Positions 27,295 through 35,203 of a DNA stretch of 64,000 nt are shown here, one piece after another. Origin of the DNA: Phyllobacterium myrsinacearum (GTDB lineage Bacteria; Pseudomonadota; Alphaproteobacteria; Rhizobiales; Rhizobiaceae); contig NZ_JACGXN010000006.1 in assembly GCF_014138285.1 (NCBI RefSeq), forward strand, positions 124,001 through 188,000. Reading direction: 5' to 3'. The notes under the pieces were generated by a model, which was given only the letters and a program-made list of their open reading frames with translations, was not told the origin of the DNA and searched no databases. Within the stretch, counting starts at the first letter, position 1, and each line of letters begins with the position of its first letter. A program made the position numbers and the translations under genes.

Positions 27295-28472
27295 TGGAAA
27301 ATCCCGGGTTCGGGATAGTCACCCGTCAGATACCAGGTCCCCACGTTGCGCGTTTTATACTCTGCAGGATTGTGCAGGGTATGGATGCGCACGTTGCGCC
27401 AGAACCGGTCGAACCCCTGCTTGCGCACTGCAGAGCGGGCACCCATCACTTCAAAGATCTCGGTCGTCACCTCAAGCGCAACCTTTCCAGCCAGGACATT
27501 GGCCGAAGCGATTGCAATTGCAGCTTTGCCACGCTCGTCTGCGGTCAGTTCCGGTCCACGTGCATAGGCCTCGTCAACTACCCTCAGCGCTCTGTCGGCG
27601 AGTGCGGTTGCTGCCTGTGTCTTGATCCACAACTCCCCGTATTGCCGTTTGATCCATGGATCATCGATGTGCCGGCCAACATCCGAATACATCCATGGCC
27701 GCGAATGGTGAATCGTATAATCGCGTGCTGCAAGCAAGGCGCCTTGGGCAGTGCCGATGAAAACATTCAGGAGAACGCTTTGTTGCTGCAACGGCGTGAG
27801 CAAGCGGATAGGGTCGGTCGAGTTTGCCCGTCCCGGTACGATCTCGCTCTCGTGCACTTTCACGTCCTTGTAGAGCACGCGCCCGCTGCCGGTTTGCGTC
27901 TGTCCTATACCGTCCCAGTCGCCGGCAATGGTAATTCCCTCCCGTTCGGCGGGGATATGCGCAAAGTTGCGCTCGTTCGATTTTTCATCTTCCCACGCAA
28001 CGGTCAGATAGTCCGCAACATGGGAACCGGAGGCAAAAGGACGAAAGCCGTTGAGAATGGTCCATTCGCCATCACGTCGGCCAAACAAACTCTTGGAAAA
28101 GCTGTTTGTGGTATTACCCCAGAACCAGTTTCCGGCCGCTGAACGCCGTAAAATATCTGCGGATTGGTCATTGATACCGCCGGTGATCGCATTCTGGATC
28201 GGACTGAAATGATAGCCGTAGATGTGCCCGAGCGATCCGTCGACCTTGGCGAACTCACGTGTAATCTTGAGTGCTGTGGAATAGGGCTCACCGGCACCGC
28301 CAAACTGCTTTGGGATAAGAATGGTGAGAAGTCCGCTTTCTTTCAACAGACGAATCTGCTCCGCCGGTCGGCCTCCGGCCTGGTCGCGTTCGATTGCGTC
28401 GAGGGCAAAGATCTTGCGCAGGTCGACAGCTGCAGCGATGTAGGGATTGGTGGTGTCGGGCTCAAATATCAT
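27291..28472 (-). CDS. DszC/SfnB-like flavin oxygenase (acyl-CoA dehydrogenase fold), copy 1
   Basis: A 393-aa protein with the acyl-CoA dehydrogenase fold but motifs of the DszC/SfnB branch. KVDGSLGHIYGYH places His83 and Tyr87 where DszC has His92 and Tyr96. GFRPFASGSHVADYL and DWDGIGQTQTGSG match the flavin-contact region. The C-terminal GFDRFWRNVRIHTLHNPAEYK (His364, His367) matches the DszC active-site end. The glutamate base of true acyl-CoA dehydrogenases is not evident. DszC uses FMNH2 and O2 to oxidise a thioether to sulfoxide and sulfone. It is followed in overlap by a DszA-like gene. Confidence 0.85.
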   Translation of the reverse strand: MIFEPDTTNPYIAAAVDLRKIFALDAIERDQAGGRPAEQIRLLKESGLLTILIPKQFGGAGEPYSTALKITREFAKVDGSLGHIYGYHFSPIQNAITGGINDQSADILRRSAAGNWFWGNTTNSFSKSLFGRRDGEWTILNGFRPFASGSHVADYLTVAWEDEKSNERNFAHIPAEREGITIAGDWDGIGQTQTGSGRVLYKDVKVHESEIVPGRANSTDPIRLLTPLQQQSVLLNVFIGTAQGALLAARDYTIHHSRPWMYSDVGRHIDDPWIKRQYGELWIKTQAATALADRALRVVDEAYARGPELTADERGKAAIAIASANVLAGKVALEVTTEIFEVMGARSAVRKQGFDRFWRNVRIHTLHNPAEYKTRNVGTWYLTGDYPEPGIFQ

Positions 28473-28484
28473 TGCTGCTCCGGA

Positions 28485-28826
28485 TCAATTGTGTATGCGT
28501 GGAAAGCCATGGCGATCCGTAAGCAGGTCAAGGATACGGCCGGTGCTGCTGACAAATGCAACACCATCGTGATGCGTGGCGTCATCGGGTACGTTGTCGC
28601 CAAGGACCAGCACTGGAAGTCCTTGATTGGTCTCACCCACGACCTCGATCACCTTTTCGCGGGGGCGCGCAAACGGAACGCGCTCGATGTCGATACTGGT
28701 TGCAAACTGCGGAAAGCTGGCAAGCAGCCCTTCGATGGCATTGCAATAGGGGCACACAAAAACTTCGCCGGGCCGGTTGGGATCGGCGAACCCCGGTTCG
28801 ATCAGAAACAGCTTGTCACGGCTCAT
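28485..28826 (-). CDS. DUF3088-like thioredoxin-fold protein with CPxC motif
   Basis: A 113-aa protein. The start at 28826 follows an AGAGAG purine stretch; a 13-codon extension is possible. Near residue 27 it has VFVCPYCNAIEGLLASFP, a CPYC redox motif like that of glutaredoxins, after a short beta strand (KLFLIEPGFADP). The middle has GLPVLVLGD, resembling the cis-proline loop of the thioredoxin fold. I recognise it as DUF3088, which has no established function as far as I know. It lies between the two DszA/DszC-like pairs, so a role in thiol or sulfur transfer, or in reducing a monooxygenase product, is suggested by context only. Confidence 0.65.
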   Translation of the reverse strand: MSRDKLFLIEPGFADPNRPGEVFVCPYCNAIEGLLASFPQFATSIDIERVPFARPREKVIEVVGETNQGLPVLVLGDNVPDDATHHDGVAFVSSTGRILDLLTDRHGFPRIHN

Positions 28827-28848
28827 GTCTTTACTCTCTGCTCTATGT

Positions 28849-30207
28849 TTATTCTGCGGCCGCACTGGCTGCCTGAGTGAAACGGTTGGCGGGGCGTTTC
28901 AGCCCCAGATTTTCGCGCAGGGTCTTGCCTTCATATTCCGTGCGAAAAAGTCCGCGACGGCGCAGCTCCGGCACAATCAGCTCGATGAAATCTGCGAGCC
29001 CGCCAGGCATCACCGGCGCCATGATGTTGAAACCGTCAGCGCCGTAATTCTCAAAACGTTCTTCCAGAACGTCAGCAATATGTTCGGGTGTACCAACCAC
29101 CTGCCAATGGCCGCGCGCTCCGGCGACACGCAGATAGAGCTGCCGGATCGTCAGGTTTTCCCGCCGTGCCAGATCAAGAACCAAACTCTGACGGCTCTTG
29201 CCGGCATTGGTTTCCGGAAGATCTGCTGGTACTGGCCCGTCAAGCGGGTAGGCGCTCAGATCAACCCCACCCGCGAGCGCTGATACCAGATTGAGACCGA
29301 CCTCAGGTTGAATCAGGTCTTGCAACTGTTCAAATTTTTCCTGGGCTTCGGCTTGGGTTCTTCCCACCACCGGAAAAATCCCGGGGAGAATCTTCAAATC
29401 GTCCGGTGTCCGACCGTATTTGCCCAGACGTCCCTTGACATCGGCGTAATAGGCGGTTGCTTCCTCAAGTGTGATCTGTGCGGCAAAAATGGCCTCGGCT
29501 GTGCGCGCTGCAAGTTCCTTGCCTGCCTCTGAAGCTCCGGCTTGCACGACGACAGGATGACCTTGCGGGGAACGTGGAAGATTGAGTGGACCACGTACTT
29601 TGAAATGCTTGCCGCGGTGATCGAGAACATGCAGTTTTTCCTGATTGAAATATTGCCCACTGGCTTTGTCACGCGGAAAGGCATCGTCTTCCCAGCTATC
29701 CCACAAACCCAGCACAACATCGGCAAATTCCTGTGCACGCTCATAGCGGTCTGCATGGAGGATATGGCCGTCATGGCCAAAATTGAAGGCTGCCTCAGGG
29801 TCCGATGAGGTGACGAGATTCCAGCCTGCACGGCCGCCGCTCAAGCGGTCCAGCGACGCAAACTGCCGTGCGAGATTGAATGGATCGGAATAGCTGGTCG
29901 ATGCGGTTGCGATGAGGCCGATGTTTTTCGTCACGGATGAAAGAGCGGACAGGAGTGTAATCGGCTCGAAAGGATAGACGCCGCTATGCGCTTTGCGGCT
30001 GGCCGCTTCAATATCCTTCAGCCGGGCGGCAACGCCGTCTGCGAAAAAGATCGCATCAAACTTCGCATTTTCAGCTAACTTGGCCAGTTCGATATAGTTC
30101 TCGAAATTAACGCCGACGGATGCTTGCGGATGACGCCACGCAGCCACGTGATGGCCAGTGAAAAGTAGAAATGCGCCGAGTTTGATCTGGTCTTTGCGCT
30201 TGGCCAT
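28849..30207 (-). CDS. DszA-like / NtaA-family LLM monooxygenase, copy 2
   Basis: A 452-aa paralogue of the gene at 25966. It shares FENYIELAKLAENAKFDAIFFADG, a GLIATASTSYSDPFNLARQFASLDRLSGGRAGWNLVTS block, LWDSWEDDAF, PRSPQGHPVVVQAGASEAGKELAART and the C-terminal LRENLGLKRPANRFTQ. The GHHVAAWRHPQAS segment near residue 18 matches the N-terminus of DszA (GAWRH) more closely than copy 1 does. It follows the DszC-like gene at 30222 with a 14-nt gap. The pair probably acts in sequence: sulfide to sulfone, then C-S cleavage. Confidence 0.88.
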   Translation of the reverse strand: MAKRKDQIKLGAFLLFTGHHVAAWRHPQASVGVNFENYIELAKLAENAKFDAIFFADGVAARLKDIEAASRKAHSGVYPFEPITLLSALSSVTKNIGLIATASTSYSDPFNLARQFASLDRLSGGRAGWNLVTSSDPEAAFNFGHDGHILHADRYERAQEFADVVLGLWDSWEDDAFPRDKASGQYFNQEKLHVLDHRGKHFKVRGPLNLPRSPQGHPVVVQAGASEAGKELAARTAEAIFAAQITLEEATAYYADVKGRLGKYGRTPDDLKILPGIFPVVGRTQAEAQEKFEQLQDLIQPEVGLNLVSALAGGVDLSAYPLDGPVPADLPETNAGKSRQSLVLDLARRENLTIRQLYLRVAGARGHWQVVGTPEHIADVLEERFENYGADGFNIMAPVMPGGLADFIELIVPELRRRGLFRTEYEGKTLRENLGLKRPANRFTQAASAAAE

Positions 30208-30221
30208 TGGGCGATCCTTTA

Positions 30222-31400
30222 TCAGCGATACATTGCGGGCGTTGGAAACTCGCCGGACAGAAGCCAGGTTCCGATGGTGCGCTTCTTGTATTCGGCGGGA
30301 TTGTGCAGAGAATGCGTGCGTACGTTGCGCCAGAAGCGATCAAAGCCGTTGGCTTTGGTGGCTGACCGTGCGCCCATGACTTCGAAAATTTCACTGGAAA
30401 CCTCGAGCCCGACATCACCTGCGTAGACATTCGCGGTAGCCAGATCGATGGCAGTCAGCCCGCGCTGTTCTAGGGTCAAGGCCTCGCCTTCATTATAGGC
30501 TGCATCAAGGCTGCGGGCGGCAATATCAGCCAGTTCCGTTGCAGCCAGAGTGCGGATGTAAAGTTCTCCGTATTTTCGCTTGATCCACGGGTCGTCGGCA
30601 TGTTTTTCAACGCCTGAATAAACCCAGGGGCGCGATGTGTCGTTGGTATAGTCGCGGCCTTCGCTCAGTGCGCCCTGGGCACTGCCGACGAAGACATTCA
30701 ACAACACGCTTTGCTGAAACAACGAAGTCAGTGAAGCAAATGGTGTCAACGGCACGTCGGGTGAACCGATGAGTTCGGCGTCGTCCACACGGACATTGTT
30801 GAATGTCACCGTGCCGCTGCCAGTCTGGCGCTGGCCGATACCGTCCCAATCATCTTCAATCACGATACCTTCGCGATCAGCGGGAAGGACAGCCGAGAGG
30901 CGTTGGCCTTTTTCGTTCTCCCATGAGATTTGCAGATAGTCGGCAATGTGTGAGCCGGAAGAAAAGGGACGAAAGCCATTGATTACCCAGCCACTGCCAT
31001 CGCGCTGGCCGGAGGAAGATTTGGACATGGCATTGCCGGAATTGCCCCAGACCCAGTTTTCGCGGGCAGAGCGGCGAAGCAGGTTCTCTTTCTGGGCTTC
31101 CGACCCGCGGAAATAAACGCCGTTGAGAGGCAGGTGGTGATAGCCAAAAAGGTGTGCCAGCGAACCGTCTGTTCGGGCAAATTCGCGCACGACACGCAGG
31201 ATGGACAGCCAGGAAGCTCCTTGTCCGCCGTATTCTTTGCTGATCTGAGCGGAAGGCAGACCGCTTTCCTTCAGCAGGCGTATTTGCTCCAGCGGTTGCC
31301 CGCCAGCTTTGTCCCGCTCCACAGCGTCATGATCGAACACTCTTCGCAGTTCAACAGCCTTTGCAACAAACGGGTCTGATAGATCGGGTTCGAATGACAT
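30222..31400 (-). CDS. DszC/SfnB-like flavin oxygenase (acyl-CoA dehydrogenase fold), copy 2
   Basis: A 392-aa paralogue of 27291. RTDGSLAHLFGYHH places His83 and Tyr87 at the DszC His92/Tyr96 positions. GFRPFSSGSHIADYLQISW, DWDGIGQRQTGSGTVTF and GFDRFWRNVRTHSLHNPAEYK (His363, His366) follow, and this last block is almost residue-for-residue like the DszC C-terminus. It is the second gene of the leftward run, 27 nt after the FMO-like gene. Duplicate DszC/DszA pairs suggest two different organosulfur substrates. Confidence 0.86.
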   Translation of the reverse strand: MSFEPDLSDPFVAKAVELRRVFDHDAVERDKAGGQPLEQIRLLKESGLPSAQISKEYGGQGASWLSILRVVREFARTDGSLAHLFGYHHLPLNGVYFRGSEAQKENLLRRSARENWVWGNSGNAMSKSSSGQRDGSGWVINGFRPFSSGSHIADYLQISWENEKGQRLSAVLPADREGIVIEDDWDGIGQRQTGSGTVTFNNVRVDDAELIGSPDVPLTPFASLTSLFQQSVLLNVFVGSAQGALSEGRDYTNDTSRPWVYSGVEKHADDPWIKRKYGELYIRTLAATELADIAARSLDAAYNEGEALTLEQRGLTAIDLATANVYAGDVGLEVSSEIFEVMGARSATKANGFDRFWRNVRTHSLHNPAEYKKRTIGTWLLSGEFPTPAMYR

Positions 31401-31427
31401 GTTGTTCTTTCGGTTTTTTGAAGAGGT

Positions 31428-32864
31428 CTATTCCGCAGCAATGGTCTCGGCCTGCCAGATGGCCGAGGCATAAAGCTGTTCGGAAAATTCCGGATCAACA
31501 GAGCCAGTGATCCGTTTTTCGTGATGATCGAGGTCGGCCAGAAAAAGATCGCGGCTGATACGGGCGACCACGGCAGGAACATCGCGCCGAATACTGGGTA
31601 CGTCGCCGATCGGCAGACCGAAGCTGACAAAACCAGCAGGGTTATAGACGTGAATGTCTTTCAGATAGGGGGCTTGTCCCGGCACTTTTTCAAGAAACTC
31701 ATGCGCGAGACCCAGATAGGGATGGGCTTCAAGCGAGGAATCCCGCTCGTCGGCAGCCGGGCTATATTGGTCACGCCACAACCTGATCTTGTCGGCAAAC
31801 GCAACCAGTTCCGGACGCGCTGCCGGATCAGCAAAATAGCCGGTTCCGGCGATCACGAAGTCGAAATCGAACGTTTGCCCGTGTATTTGCGTGACAACCT
31901 TTCCCTCGCGAACATCGGCGACGTCCCATGGCGCGCCAAGATGCAGATGGAAGTTCGACTGCCTGACAACGCGTTCTATGGCATCGGGTGGCGGGGTTGA
32001 TCCCGCGGCCCGAAAGCGCAACGCCTGCTTCCAGCGGATGGCATCGGGAAGATGCGGATAATTGTCGTAGGCACCGGGATAACCGCGAACGCGATTGATC
32101 GGGACGTTGGCAATCGATGCACGACGGGCAAAGAGATGGGTATTAGCCGCACCGTTCTCCAGAGCGGTTGCCGCAGCGTCAAATGCGGATGCAGCAGATC
32201 CGACAACAGCGATGGATTTGCCCTTCAGTCCGGTAAAATCAATCACCTCCGACGTGTGAGCAAGGTGCGTTTTTGGAAGACTGGACAATGCAGGTGGAAC
32301 ATAGGCGCCGCCGGCACCACCAACGCCGTTTCCAAGGACGATTTTACGTGTCATTTCAATGTGGTGCCTGCCTGCAACGTCAAGATGCAGGCGAAAGTGA
32401 CCGTCCGCCGGTTCGATCTGCAACAGCTTTGTTGCGTAACGAATCTTGATCCCGAGAAAGTTGCGGTACCATTTGAGATAGTCAGCCCAATCGATCCGGG
32501 AAATTCGGTCAAAGGAAGCATAGGCTTCGGCACCACGCCGGGCTTCATACCAGGATTGAAAGGAAAGGCCGGACAGGCCGAGCTCCGGTCCAGCAAGACT
32601 TTTTGGTGTTCTCAACTTGTTCATGCGTGCCCGCGTCAGCCAAACGCCGGCGTGGCTCTCATCGTCAGCGGCATCAATGACATTGACTTTGCCAATGCCA
32701 GCACGCCGCAGCGCAAAGGCAAAGGTCGCACCTGTCTGCCCGCCACCAATGATCGTAACGTTGTGATCGATACCCCTGATATCCGGAACCCAGTTTACGG
32801 GCGCTTCGCCGATGAGGCGCAACGTTTCCTGTGCCGAAAAATCCGGATTGTCGGGCTTGGTCAT
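31428..32864 (-). CDS. FMO-like FAD/NADPH-dependent monooxygenase
   Basis: A 478-aa flavoprotein from the ATG at 32864 (the frame is open to 33002). It has two dinucleotide-binding motifs: NVTIIGGGQTGATFAFALRRAG near residue 35 for FAD, and KSIAVVGSAASAFDAAATALENGA near residue 200 for NADPH, separated by the IVLGNGVGGAGGAYVPP linker. The final third has FDFVIAGTGYFADPAARPEL, an ATGY-like motif of flavin monooxygenases. FMOs commonly N- or S-oxygenate soft nucleophiles such as thioethers. It is the first gene of the leftward DszC/DszA run and has a long, hairpin-rich leader, so it may catalyse the first S-oxidation; this is inference. Confidence 0.82.
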   Translation of the reverse strand: MTKPDNPDFSAQETLRLIGEAPVNWVPDIRGIDHNVTIIGGGQTGATFAFALRRAGIGKVNVIDAADDESHAGVWLTRARMNKLRTPKSLAGPELGLSGLSFQSWYEARRGAEAYASFDRISRIDWADYLKWYRNFLGIKIRYATKLLQIEPADGHFRLHLDVAGRHHIEMTRKIVLGNGVGGAGGAYVPPALSSLPKTHLAHTSEVIDFTGLKGKSIAVVGSAASAFDAAATALENGAANTHLFARRASIANVPINRVRGYPGAYDNYPHLPDAIRWKQALRFRAAGSTPPPDAIERVVRQSNFHLHLGAPWDVADVREGKVVTQIHGQTFDFDFVIAGTGYFADPAARPELVAFADKIRLWRDQYSPAADERDSSLEAHPYLGLAHEFLEKVPGQAPYLKDIHVYNPAGFVSFGLPIGDVPSIRRDVPAVVARISRDLFLADLDHHEKRITGSVDPEFSEQLYASAIWQAETIAAE

Positions 32865-33197
32865 TCGTGGCGCATCTCCGAGAGTTTCATTCCCGGCGAG
32901 GCTAGGCGGCTCAATTTTACCAGTCCAGCAACATATCCTTGGTGTGTTGACTAGAATTTCTTTCCGATCTTGATCGGGTAGGAAAGCCACGGCAAAAGTC
33001 ATGTTGATTTCTCAGATTTTGCAAGCAGCCGTTGCTCGGCAAAATCTTCAGGAACACCGTAGTCCCGGCGATATCACGGTAACCTCACCCAGCCTGGTCG
33101 GGTTCTGAGGGATGAGCCATGCCAGCTGTTCTTCTGAACGAGGAAAAGGCCCCGAATTACGTCAGGGCTTTTCGTTCAACCGGCACCTCGATTTCAC
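32865..33197 (-). promoter_or_regulatory. Long structured leader of the FMO-DszC-DszA operon
   Basis: This gene-free 333 nt contains four potential hairpins in the leftward transcript: CCTCACCC with GGG/TGAGG (33083-33110), ACCGT with ACGGT (33056-33080), a strong GATTTTGC-AGCA with TGCT-GCAAAATC stem (33015-33046), and CCGATC-TT-GATCGG (32964-32977). None is followed by a T-run in the direction of transcription. I do not recognise a known riboswitch, and in particular not the SAM-II, SAM-I or TPP cores. It may be a cis-regulatory RNA for sulfur status or just an operator-rich promoter. Confidence 0.45.
33143..33173 (-). terminator. Terminator-like hairpin after the small lipoprotein gene
   Basis: GAAAAGGCCC (33143-33152) pairs with GGGCTTTTC (33165-33173) with one bulged G. 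It lies 25 nt beyond the lipoprotein stop and has T-rich 3' ends on both strands, so it may be bidirectional. Confidence 0.6.
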
Positions 33198-33428
33198 CTA
33201 GTTTATACCTACGGCTATTTGCGTTCCTGAAAAACCGGCGAAACCAAGGCGGGGTGCGGCGGCGAGTGTCTCCACCTTGCTTTTCGTGTTAATTTTCTTG
33301 TTCTGGCTGTCGGCACGGACGGGAAACCCTGCATTGGATTTGTAATGCGTTTCAGATGTCTGGCCACCCGTTGTTGAACAGGCGGCGAGAGAAAGGGCCA
33401 TACCTGCGGCGAGGAGTAAACGTGTCAT
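33198..33428 (-). CDS. Small lipoprotein
   Basis: A 76-aa protein with a lipoprotein signal: MTRLLLAAGMALSLAAC places the lipidated cysteine at residue 17 within an LAAC lipobox. A perfect AAGGAGG ribosome binding site lies 8-14 nt upstream, which supports translation. The mature ~60 residues are polar and rich in S, T, K and N, with no recognised domain. It should be anchored to the inner or outer membrane; the residue after Cys is Ser, which favours the outer membrane by the general +2 rule. Function unknown. Confidence 0.75.
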   Translation of the reverse strand: MTRLLLAAGMALSLAACSTTGGQTSETHYKSNAGFPVRADSQNKKINTKSKVETLAAAPRLGFAGFSGTQIAVGIN

Positions 33429-33805
33429 TTTATAACCCTCCTTAAGGGTCGACGTATGATCAATAGATAGACTGCGGCGTCATTGCAGTATGGGCATAAT
33501 ATCAAATTATGATCATACTACAATCGAAAAAAATAATGTGGCAAATACGCAGTGGCATTCTCGCGAATTGACGCGTTTGTACACCGTAGAGCTCTGGGCA
33601 AACTCGCCGTGACGGGAGCCAAACAATCATCTGCCGCCTGCCATCCGCTGCGCCGAAAGACGGTACGCGGCGTGCACACGTATCTCGTCTGTCTGCATCC
33701 TGACGGTTCTGCAGTTCAACAGCGCGCGGCATCCGATAGTAGATTGTATTATGTAGCGTTAATGATATTATGACTATAATTTAATTGATGGAGCTGTGTT
33801 AAATC
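33429..33805. other. AT-rich intergenic region
   Basis: These 377 nt separate the lipoprotein and TetR genes, which diverge. There is a 10-bp palindrome TATGATCATA near 33508 and a TATAAT at 33775-33780 just before the TetR gene that could be its -10 element. No coding frame looks real. Confidence 0.45.
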
Positions 33806-34387
33806 ATGCGATATGAGAAAGGGCGAAAAGACACATCTCGTCGCCGGATAATGGAAGTCGCAAGCGAGCGGTTTCGTGATGATGGTATCGCCGCGACCGG
33901 GCTTGCGAGTATAATGAGCGACGCTGGACTAACGAACGGAGCCTTCTATCCACATTTTGATTCGAAAGCGGAGCTTGTGCGCGAGTGCGTGGCGGATGCG
34001 CTGGAAGGTCAGGCAGAGAAATTGCTCAAGGCATTGGCATCAGGTGGTCTAGAACTCGTCATAGCCACTTATCTTTCACCGGAGCATCGGGACAATCCCG
34101 GAGACGGTTGCGCTTCCGCTGCCTTGTTGCCCGAACTTGCCCGTCAGCCGGCCGATACGCGCCAGCTCTATACCGACAGATTACTGGCCATGGTACGGCA
34201 AATGTCAGCTGGGCTTCCACCGCAGACGCGGGATCCTGAAGGTGCTGTTCTGGCTATCTACGCCATGTTCGTCGGCACGCTTCAAATGGCACGAGCAGTG
34301 GAAGGAACGGTGTTGTCGGATCGCATACTTGCGGTGGGAGCGGATGCTGTACGGGCGCTGGCTCAATCATATCAAGTCAAAGGATAG
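33806..34387 (+). CDS. TetR/AcrR family transcriptional regulator
   Basis: A 193-aa repressor-type protein. The N-terminal HTH is at residues ~10-55 (SRRRIMEVASERFRDDGIAATGLASIMSDAGLTNGAFYPHFDSKAELVREC), with the usual TNGAFYPHF recognition helix followed by F-x-S-K. The rest is an all-alpha ligand-binding and dimerisation domain containing a C-terminal EGTVLSDRILAVGADAVRAL segment. It does not adjoin an obvious efflux or enzyme target, and the downstream small membrane protein is on the other strand. The regulated gene and ligand are unknown. Confidence 0.88.
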   Translation: MRYEKGRKDTSRRRIMEVASERFRDDGIAATGLASIMSDAGLTNGAFYPHFDSKAELVRECVADALEGQAEKLLKALASGGLELVIATYLSPEHRDNPGDGCASAALLPELARQPADTRQLYTDRLLAMVRQMSAGLPPQTRDPEGAVLAIYAMFVGTLQMARAVEGTVLSDRILAVGADAVRALAQSYQVKG

Positions 34388-34621
34388 CCCGATGACATTC
34401 AAGGCGCTGCGTTCATAAAAACTGGGGAAATTATCTCAATCAGAGTTGCGAGACGGTCGATCGCGACCTGATGCCGGACTGTCCAGATTTTCGTTCCTGA
34501 TGAAGTCATGGCCGCCGTCAACCGGATATTCGAAGTTACAGTTCAGGTGCGGGATCATTGATGTCAAAGCATGATGGAAGACACATTATCGCCATGAAAT
34601 GACTGGTGCACGGCCTTTCAC

Positions 34622-34933
34622 TTAACCCCAGTCAATCAAAACGATGAGAACAAGGGATATAACGACCGCAAGACCGAAAGCAGAGGCGGCCGCTCGGACA
34701 AGTCTGGGGTGCCGGCGAAGTGGAAGATATGCAAGCCAGCATCCAGCAACGAGGAGCGCACATACCAGCAGCATCCCAACAACCAGGCCGCCAACGTCAA
34801 TTTTATTCAGCGCAGAATTGGACAGTGCCCCAAGACACGCAACCGACAATCCAATCGTTATCAGGATTGCGAAAACGAAGCTGCTGGAAAAATACATCAA
34901 CCTCAACGCCATGCTCAACGGCCTTTGGTCCAT
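34622..34933 (-). CDS. Small three-helix membrane protein
   Basis: A 103-aa hypothetical protein from the ATG at 34933, preceded by CGAGG about 8-12 nt upstream; a TTG start at 34972 is also possible. Three hydrophobic segments are clear: FVFAILITIGLSVACLGAL, VGGLVVGMLLVCALLVAGC and AFGLAVVISLVLIVLI, with an arginine-rich loop (LPLRRHPRLVR) between the second and third that should face the cytoplasm. I recognise no family. Confidence 0.55.
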   Translation of the reverse strand: MDQRPLSMALRLMYFSSSFVFAILITIGLSVACLGALSNSALNKIDVGGLVVGMLLVCALLVAGCWLAYLPLRRHPRLVRAAASAFGLAVVISLVLIVLIDWG

Positions 34934-35203
34934 CACAATGTGCCTCGTATTTTCTGGATACCCTATACTCAATGAATGACATATGTGCCTTCAACACCAT
35001 TCGCTATGTCAAAAACAAGGTCGCTGTCTTTATCCCGTTATGAAGCCGAACCGTGTGAAGGGTCGGGTATTGAAAAGCGGGCCTGATGATAGGAACGCAA
35101 CACTACCGCTGCGGCTGCACGAACCATTCGCAGCGTGGTCTACATTGTTGTAAGCAAAGCCATCCTCGGCCATCAATCCCACCTGACGATAAGGAAGTTT
35201 TCA

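Noticed and set aside
32865-33197. SAM-II, SAM-I or TPP riboswitch before the FMO operon
   Set aside because: Hairpins are present, but the conserved cores of these classes could not be found, so only an unassigned structured leader is reported.
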